15,133 nt of DNA from Candidatus Gastranaerophilales bacterium (GTDB lineage: Bacteria; Cyanobacteriota; Vampirovibrionia; Gastranaerophilales; Gastranaerophilaceae): NCBI GenBank assembly GCA_944323585.1, contig CALUTA010000022.1:1-15133 (forward strand), written 5' to 3'. Of the stretch, positions 14,869 to 15,133 are shown piece by piece. Positions within the stretch are counted from its first letter, which is position 1. Each line of letters starts with the position of its first letter. A program made the position numbers and the translations under genes. The notes beneath the pieces are model-generated. The model was not told the origin of the DNA. It saw only the letters and a program-made list of their open reading frames with translations, and did no database searches.

Positions 14869-14980
14869 ATTGCAGATAAAAAAGACCTCCTCTTTAAGAG
14901 AAGGTCTTTTATTATTGAATATTATAAATTATTTATTTTATCTTAGAAGCGGTTTTGATGCTGTCACGAACCATCTGTGC
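14869..14980. repeat. Direct repeat copy 2: terminator plus paralog C-terminal tail
   Basis: This is the partner of the repeat at 14223-14332, offset by 646 nt in the terminator part and 648 nt in the coding part. It includes the 39-nt identical block at 14942-14980. Here the coding part belongs to a gene whose preserved frame continues to the window edge. Confidence 0.9.
14880..14910 (-). terminator. Terminator of the partial right-hand paralog
   Basis: This is the same hairpin as at 14234-14264 (AAAAGACCT / AGGTCTTTT). Leftward it is followed by a T6 run and lies 22 nt after the stop of the partial gene. It separates that gene from the 101-aa paralog, so each array member probably has its own transcription unit. 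Confidence 0.8.
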
Positions 14981-15133
14981 GCCATCCTGATAAGCTTTCT
15001 TAATAAGACTGTCAATATTAAGGGTGCGTTTAGACTTTAAATCATCAATTTGTTTACAGGCCTTCAGCCAGAAATTTATTTTATTATCAAACAAACCAAG
15101 TTCTTTTTCTTCTTTTTGGAATTTTTCAAATTT
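14933..15133 (-). CDS. C-terminal part of a second member of the paralog family (partial)
   Basis: An open frame enters from the right edge and ends in TAA at 14933-14935; 66 residues are visible. They begin KFEKFQKEEKELGLFD, equivalent to residue 52 onward of the 101-aa protein, pass through NFW...KQIDDL and end in MVRDSIKTASKIK. If its missing front resembles the 101-aa copy, the full protein would be near 115-120 residues with an N-terminal membrane segment. This is probably the complete form of the family, since its C-terminus is the one duplicated at 14285-14332. No known domain is recognised. Confidence 0.75.
   Translation of the reverse strand, partial: KFEKFQKEEKELGLFDNKINFWLKACKQIDDLKSKRTLNIDSLIKKAYQDGAQMVRDSIKTASKIK

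Overview
The window is low-GC bacterial chromosome. It is almost entirely housekeeping genes, with a short stretch of unfamiliar small genes at each end. An outer-membrane lipid-transport pair (LptC-like and LptA-like) implies a diderm cell. One orphan protein begins with a short N-terminal 'QPSFNG' tag, and low-GC AT-rich codon use runs throughout. Together these recall the gut-associated non-photosynthetic cyanobacterial relatives (Gastranaerophilales/Vampirovibrionia). That placement rests on recalled protein style, not on a search. No IS element, prophage, CRISPR array, rRNA or tRNA gene was seen, and no gene-free stretch exceeds 300 bases.

Left part (1-2.9 kb). The tail of a rightward gene converges on a leftward cluster across a shared hairpin terminator. 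The cluster reads, in transcription order, a membrane family-2 glycosyltransferase, adenine phosphoribosyltransferase (apt) and the orphan QPSFNG-tagged protein, separated by 18 and 14 nt. Next comes a rightward monocistronic HU gene with its own promoter and a very strong terminator.

Middle (3.4-10.8 kb). This is a run of eight leftward genes that are nearly all touching: lptC-like, lptA-like, a TPR protein, dprA, topA, a HEPN toxin-like protein, an MNT nucleotidyltransferase antitoxin-like protein and aroE. Junctions are -4, +10, -11, +8, +54, 0 and +1 nt. It reads as one long operon that joins envelope biogenesis, DNA uptake/recombination, DNA topology, a HEPN/MNT toxin-antitoxin pair and shikimate synthesis.

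Right part (10.8-14.2 kb). Divergently from lptC, a rightward group carries dapA (lysine/diaminopimelate synthesis), secD and secF (Sec translocon motor subunits), closed by a hairpin terminator.

Far right (14.2-15.1 kb). This is a small leftward array of paralogous short genes. A complete 101-aa protein with an N-terminal membrane segment and the C-terminal 66 residues of a second copy running off the window are clear relatives. Between them and secF is a 44-codon ORF matching only the C-terminal tail of the family. The terminator plus C-terminal coding tail is present twice as a direct repeat, with a perfect 39-nt core. This points to recent duplication and is the least conventional part of the window.
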